Shown in pieces: positions 59,801 to 64,000 of a stretch of DNA of 64,000 nt (position 1 is its first letter; every line of letters begins with the position of its first letter). The stretch is from Diorhabda sublineata (Eukaryota; Arthropoda; Insecta; Coleoptera; Chrysomelidae): positions 19,111,653 to 19,175,652 of the forward strand of contig NC_079478.1 in NCBI RefSeq assembly GCF_026230105.1, written 5' to 3'. A program made the translations under genes and the position numbers. The notes beneath the pieces are model-generated. The model made no database searches. It was given only the letters and a program-made list of their open reading frames with translations, and had not been told where the DNA came from.

Positions 59801-61120
59801 TGCTAATGCTGATTTGACATGTTGATTGGGATCTGCTACTAATTCCTTGACACAAGGTAATATATTAGCCATTATAATATTTTCTTGATGAGTCTTATCC
59901 AAGTTTTGACAAAAATCTTTCACCTAAAATATTTTAAATGTTTCAAAATCCAAATAACACGTATATGTTTAATTAATTACCTTATTCGCCGCAGCAGCGC
60001 GTACTTCAGCCTCAGTGTCTTTTAATAAACTTTGGAAAGCACTAACCAAGTCAGTTCTTGTGATTTCCGGTCCAACAGCCTTTTGTATTTCCGTAAATTT
60101 GTCTGCTACCATGTAGCGTACTCTCCAAGAATTATCACCTAAAACATCAATGTTATTAGACAATCACATTAAAAGTTCATATTTCCAAATGATAATTATG
60201 TTTGCGCAGTCTAAATGATAGTTATTTTTTTACTTACTAGTGCACTGTCTAAGAGTGGGCATTACTAGTTGTTCTATATCCTCTTGTTGCAAAAGGGTCG
60301 CGATACTAACACAGGCTTCTACAGCGAGAAGTCGAACCGAATCCTAAATATAAAAATGACTATCAAATGTATTCAAACAATCATTTCATTATTAATTAAA
60401 ATTCGAGATCAGGTTTATGCAACAGAAATTTTGTATTCAACCTGTAACAACTATGGAGCCTTATCTGTATTTAATACCATAACTAGAGTCTATGGAAGAA
60501 TAGTAAAAGATCTTACAGAAACGGAATGTTAACACCAAGAAGAGGAGGAACAATATAGCTTTCCTGCGGGAAGATCTTACACAGATAATGTGCTCTACCT
60601 AAAAAAAGTCGAAGAGAAAAAAGTAGAATGAAATAGGGTAACACATCTATTGTTCATAGACTTATTGGTGAAGAGACCACGGATCTTGTTTTGGAAAATA
60701 ATGAAATAATAAAAAAATATGATAGCTATAGATATTTAGCCACGAACTTTAATAAAGGGATTGAAGACGCCGAAATAAAATCGAAAATAAGCAAGGCAAA
60801 ACAGAGATAAGCAAACAAATAAAAACGAGAATATATACATACATGATACCGTGACGAAAAGCACATTAATATATAGATTAAAGTGGCGACTAAAAGAACG
60901 AAGATGGGAAAGAATGGCTAATGAGAGAATTAAGGAACAAATGGGTGTAGAAGAGACATGTATAGAAAGGAAACAAATGTTATGGTACATGCATGTTCAC
61001 AGAATGACAGTAGCAAGATTACCAAAAAAAGTAAGGAGACAGATACCACCATAAAACAGAAAAAGAGAAAGACCAAGGAAAACATGGATGGAAGGAATAA
61101 AATGATCAACAAGCGAGAGA

Positions 61121-61164
<44 letters not shown>

Positions 61165-62087
61165 CCTATATTTCAATAGAAGCGAAATGTTCACCCCACT
61201 CCACTCCTCCAAGTCCATGATTATTCAAGAAGCTATCAAATAGACAAACTTCCAAACTGTATGTCCTCAATTTAACAACATTGCTACTTCAAATCAATAA
61301 AACAAGTATTTAGGTATGCAAAAAAATATAACAAACTATTCATACAATATCAATAACTTCATTGACCCTTAATTTTTGAAATATCTACCAAAGTTTTATT
61401 TAAATTTTATCTTTGTAATTATAATTAGAATTTGAACTAAATGTGTACTATTCATACCTGTTCGTCTTGAGCTAAATTTACAAACATTGGTATTAGATCA
61501 GATTTCAAATATTCCAACTCTACCACTTGAGCTAATTCGCCAAGTTTGGTCGCCGCAGCTCTTCTAACCATCGGAGTGTCATCTTGACATAGCGCTCTAA
61601 AATGAGATCGTAATTCACCCTTTACTACTCCTGAGACTCTGGGATAACAGACCTGAAAAAAACATATTGTCAAATAAATTCGATTTTTTAACTGAAATTG
61701 AAAACTTACTGAAAATAAACCACAAGCTGATGTCCTGGTAGTAAACCAATCACCCGCTGCCAATCTTTGAACTAGAGGTACAAAATGAGTCTCCAGGTCA
61801 GCTGGACTGTGTTGCTGGGCTACAGCTTTTAGAGACTCTACAGCTTTATCTCTGACTACAGTTTCTTCAACTGTAGCCAAACTCTCCAAAGGTGATAGTA
61901 GACAGTAAGCATTTTCAGGACCCCCTACTAGATTTATAAATGTTCCCAGTTGTTCAGCCAATGCCAATAATACCTCATCTTCGTCATATATGGTTTCCGT
62001 CAAAAAAGGAATCAATTCTGTTCTTGTGCGTTCTACTCCCAGTGCCAAGGCGATAGTGGAGAGTTTTTTTATTGAATTAAGGCGAAG
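56844..62087 (-). CDS. Pp2A-29B: protein phosphatase 2A scaffold subunit A (PR65), 5' exon missing
   Basis: The HEAT-repeat scaffold that holds the catalytic C and regulatory B subunits of PP2A. Minus-strand exons in order: 61710-62087, 61458-61652, 60238-60343, 59981-60138, 59660-59923, 59258-59571, 56844-57159; phases match and all boundaries are GT-AG (1731 nt, 576 residues). The first visible residues, LRLNSIKKLSTIALALGVER, correspond to about residue 29 of human PR65, so one short 5' coding exon lies beyond 62087. I could not find it up to 64000. Near-identical blocks include NISNLDCVNE-type repeats, QHVKSALASVIMGLSPILG, IEHLLPLFLTQLKDECPEVR and VANVRFNVAKTLQRIAP. The C-terminus reads SEAIMGIAG plus about 14 unusual residues; a GTAAGG at 56885-56890 might instead be a donor. 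Introns hold a mariner and a LINE fragment. Confidence 0.96.
57160..58290 (-). other. PP2A-A intron between the last two exons, proximal part
   Basis: Intronic, no gene or element recognised. It joins a mariner fossil to its right. Confidence 0.4.
58300..58835 (+). pseudogene. mariner transposase remnant (mauritiana/irritans type) in PP2A-A intron
   Basis: Opposite strand to the host gene. Pieces: MDESWIQSFTPESQ (first Asp), GKVIASVFGNAHGILINDYL then QKGETINSEYYRVV, LFH-stop-DNVMIHKS (second Asp) and HPLYSPDLALSDYWLFADLK (third Asp). In-frame stops and a shift near 58755 disable it. The N-terminal third and the termini are missing or unrecognised. The minus-strand frames at 58292-58694 are its shadow. 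Confidence 0.85.
58836..59257 (-). other. PP2A-A intron, distal part
   Basis: AT-rich intronic DNA leading to exon 59258-59571. Nothing recognised. Confidence 0.4.
60440..61121 (+). mobile_element. LINE fragment in PP2A-A intron, antisense to the gene
   Basis: Plus-strand pieces: RSYTDNVLYLKKVEEKKVE, then after a stop NRVTHLLFIDLL (60570-60670; the conserved D-L-K-AYD region of non-LTR RTs). After a gap, KWRLKERRWERMANERIKEQ, ERKQMLWYMHVHRMTVARLP and KKRERPRKTWMEGI-like sequence (60880-61105) give the ORF2 C-terminus of a CR1/RTE-like element. Most of the RT core is deleted. A (TA)n tract starts directly at the 3' end. Confidence 0.65.
61122..61162. repeat. (TA)n microsatellite
   Basis: 41 bp of alternating A and T at the 3' end of the LINE fragment, where such elements often carry simple repeats. 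Confidence 0.95.
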
Positions 62088-62207
62088 CTAGAATAACAAA
62101 TTATTTAATAAGAATCAATGAGAAGAGATCAATTAAAAATCTTAGGATTATTATTGTATTAATTCTTTAATTATACAATTTAGCCCAGAATTATGTATAT
62201 TAATTTC

Positions 62208-62209
<2 letters not shown>
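62088..62209 (-). other. start of PP2A-A first intron within the window
   Basis: Follows the acceptor TTCTAG (complement of 62088-62093) of the first visible exon. AT-rich; no upstream exon seen. Confidence 0.5.

Positions 62210-62294
<85 letters not shown>
62210..62294. repeat. (TA)n microsatellite, 85 bp
   Basis: An uninterrupted AT alternation inside the PP2A-A 5' intron. Such tracts are prone to length error in assemblies. Confidence 0.97.
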
Positions 62295-62297
<3 letters not shown>

Positions 62298-63844
62298 GCA
62301 ATTTAAAACAAAATTAGAAAGAGAATTTGCTCCAGAGGCGTAAAAAATAGTGGGATAAAAGTGACAACTAAATTTTTGTACTATTCACCTATTTCCTTCC
62401 ATATGTACACATTGTAGTTCGTAGTAGTAAGTGGAGCTTAAAATTATTTTCAAAGTTGCAAAGAAAAAACTATTTTAAAACTAATGTCTTCAAACTATTG
62501 AATATTAAACAAAATGAGATGTGATAATCCTCACTTACTTTTTGGACATACTATCAGCTTAAAAAGTTGATGTATATAATTCTGGATTATCATGTATATT
62601 ATTTGAGTCTTTGGGTAGTTTTTTTATTATCTTTACAATATAATAATTGGTACAGATCGAATTCAAAATATTATTTTAGAGGTAAATTCAATGTTTCTAC
62701 CTCTCATATATAGATACTTGCTTTAAATATTTCTTAAAGAAAACAAAATTATATGTATAAGGGAAGATTAAAAACTATTCGATAAAATTAATATTTAGTC
62801 TGAACATTATGCCAGAATATTCCACTGTTTGTAAATAAATACATAGTTGAGAAATTGAAATAACCATCAGTTAATTGCAATAGCATCAAGACTTTTTTAT
62901 TGTTTAAGGAAACCGCCAGAAATAAATCAAATTATTTGAATTATTTTAAACAAATAAGCCAAAAAAAATTGTTGCAAAATAGTGCAATTCATTGTGGCCC
63001 AAAAATTACATGAATATCTTAAAAATAAATATATTATATGCAACAAGATCATTTTTCCTAGTTTTTGTCGATAGTATTTTTATCTTTTTACATGTATGGA
63101 GGGTGGGAGAGGGTTTTTACGCGAATTTCATGATTTTTTGCCCCTCTCTCACTGTCCTTGTCACAGCTGGTCACATTTGAGAGACTTAACCCCCCCTACC
63201 CTAATATGACGTCACATATTTTGCAAATTACATTTAGAAATCATTAAATGAAAACAGCAGTTTTATTTCCGTTTAAATTATTTTTTAATAAAATTAACAT
63301 CAAATCAAACAATTAACAAAACAAAAAACGACTACTTATATTAATTGAAGAAATTAATAAAACAAAAAATTTCAATTGAATTATATTAATTAAAGATATG
63401 AACTTCATAACCTTCAGTCCATGGACTTTAAATTATTTATAACTGTCACAGCAGCTACTTTGTTCTCGTTTGAGTTGTATATCATCATACAGCATCATCG
63501 TCATCATCCACACAAAGGACGAAACTTCGCGATAGGTAAAATTTTTTGTTGCCTCTTATGCAATTACTTGTGTTTATTAGTGGCTTTGTATGATGGAAAA
63601 TATAGTTTACGTAAAGATTACATAAATTACTTTTTTTGTTTATTTTAAACTTGTTTAATAAGTTAAAAACACAAAATAGCAGAACTAAGAAAGACACTGT
63701 TTCATCCACGTCAGTGGTCAAATGAAATAGAAACAAAGAAATCACTGCTAGACACAATGCATTTGGCGGCATTTATTAAAGAGCGCCTAGGCAGTCGGCA
63801 CGTAACACTAGTAGAGTGTGTGGGTGACAAAACAATATCTTATA
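62295..63844. other. probable PP2A-A 5' intron or upstream DNA
   Basis: No exon encoding the PR65 N-terminus (a short acidic leader ending in the NEDVQ-like motif) could be found on the minus strand. A C-rich patch with TGACGTCA (about 63189-63215) and GGAGGGTGGGAGAGGG (about 63101) resembles repeats seen in insect genomes, without definable ends. The open frames at 62992-63180, 63421-63648 and 63485-63772 lack coding support. Confidence 0.45.
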
Positions 63845-64000
63845 TTGGGTTGGCGATGTAATTTCGGTTTTGTAGTACAAAATAGTAGTAGTATATGATA
63901 TACATAAAATGAAAAAATAAATTTTCCATTTTGCTCAATAACCTTTTGCCACCTTTCTTTCAGCTTCATGATTCCGTGCTCATAAAATGTCTGGTTCTTA
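63845..64000 (-). mobile_element. irritans-like mariner, cut by window edge
   Basis: The terminal repeat TTGGGTTGGCGATGTAATTT then CGGTTTTG follows a TA at 63843-63844. The minus strand then reads QTFYEHGIMKLKERWQKVIE then QNGKF, the mariner transposase C-terminus. It matches the 53-kb copy in tip and protein, in opposite orientation. The rest lies beyond 64000. Confidence 0.88.

Noticed and set aside
63100..63230. TGACGTCA as a CRE-type enhancer site
   Set aside because: It sits in a C-rich patch resembling dispersed insect repeats; a single 8-bp match is weak evidence.
63470..63520. CATCATCGTCATCATCC run as a trinucleotide repeat gene
   Set aside because: Too short and imperfect, and the enclosing frames show no coding character.

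Overview
The window looks like an AT-rich insect nuclear contig, most likely from a large, transposon-laden genome. A beetle is my guess; the sequence itself only supports 'insect'. Evidence: genes with GT-AG introns, insect-type mobile elements (piggyBac, BEL/Pao, hAT, several mariner/Tc1 lineages, MULE, non-LTR retrotransposons), and a nuclear copy of mitochondrial DNA in the order ND2-tRNA-Trp-tRNA-Cys-tRNA-Tyr. No bacterial-style features, rRNA genes, functional tRNA genes or CRISPR arrays were seen.

Five host genes could be modelled exon by exon. From left to right: a securin-like gene (minus, 13152-15469, three exons); frataxin (minus, 15855-16451, intronless); RPAP1, the RNA polymerase II-associated protein 1 gene (plus, 16816-45475, 16 exons, complete open frame); an RDS/ROM1-type tetraspanin (plus, 46651-48571, five exons); and the PP2A scaffold subunit A/PR65 (minus, 56844-62087, seven exons, first coding exon not found in the window). 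Frataxin and RPAP1 are divergent, with 365 bp between outermost start codons. The genes are conserved housekeeping or membrane genes and form no obvious pathway together.

Most remaining DNA is mobile. Positions 1852-12553 hold a three-level nest: a BEL/Pao retrotransposon (4404-11561) inside a decayed piggyBac element (1942-11630), itself inside a long-inverted-repeat element. RPAP1 introns have absorbed two hAT elements with 8-bp target duplications, a second copy of the inverted-repeat element, a piggyBac remnant, a MULE remnant with a SWIM-type zinc finger, two LINE fragments, a hAT split by a long-TIR Tc1/mariner element, other mariner/Tc1 remnants and the mitochondrial insertion. All 16 RPAP1 exons remain in frame.

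The 48.6-56.8 kb interval is gene-poor and holds LINE and mariner fossils plus small tandem duplications. A three-copy ~165-bp tandem repeat lies between RPAP1 and the tetraspanin. I found no new multi-gene system. The most interesting items are the securin candidate, the tetraspanin that lacks the RDS intermolecular-disulfide cysteine, the mitochondrial insertion, the long-TIR elements and the nested insertion.
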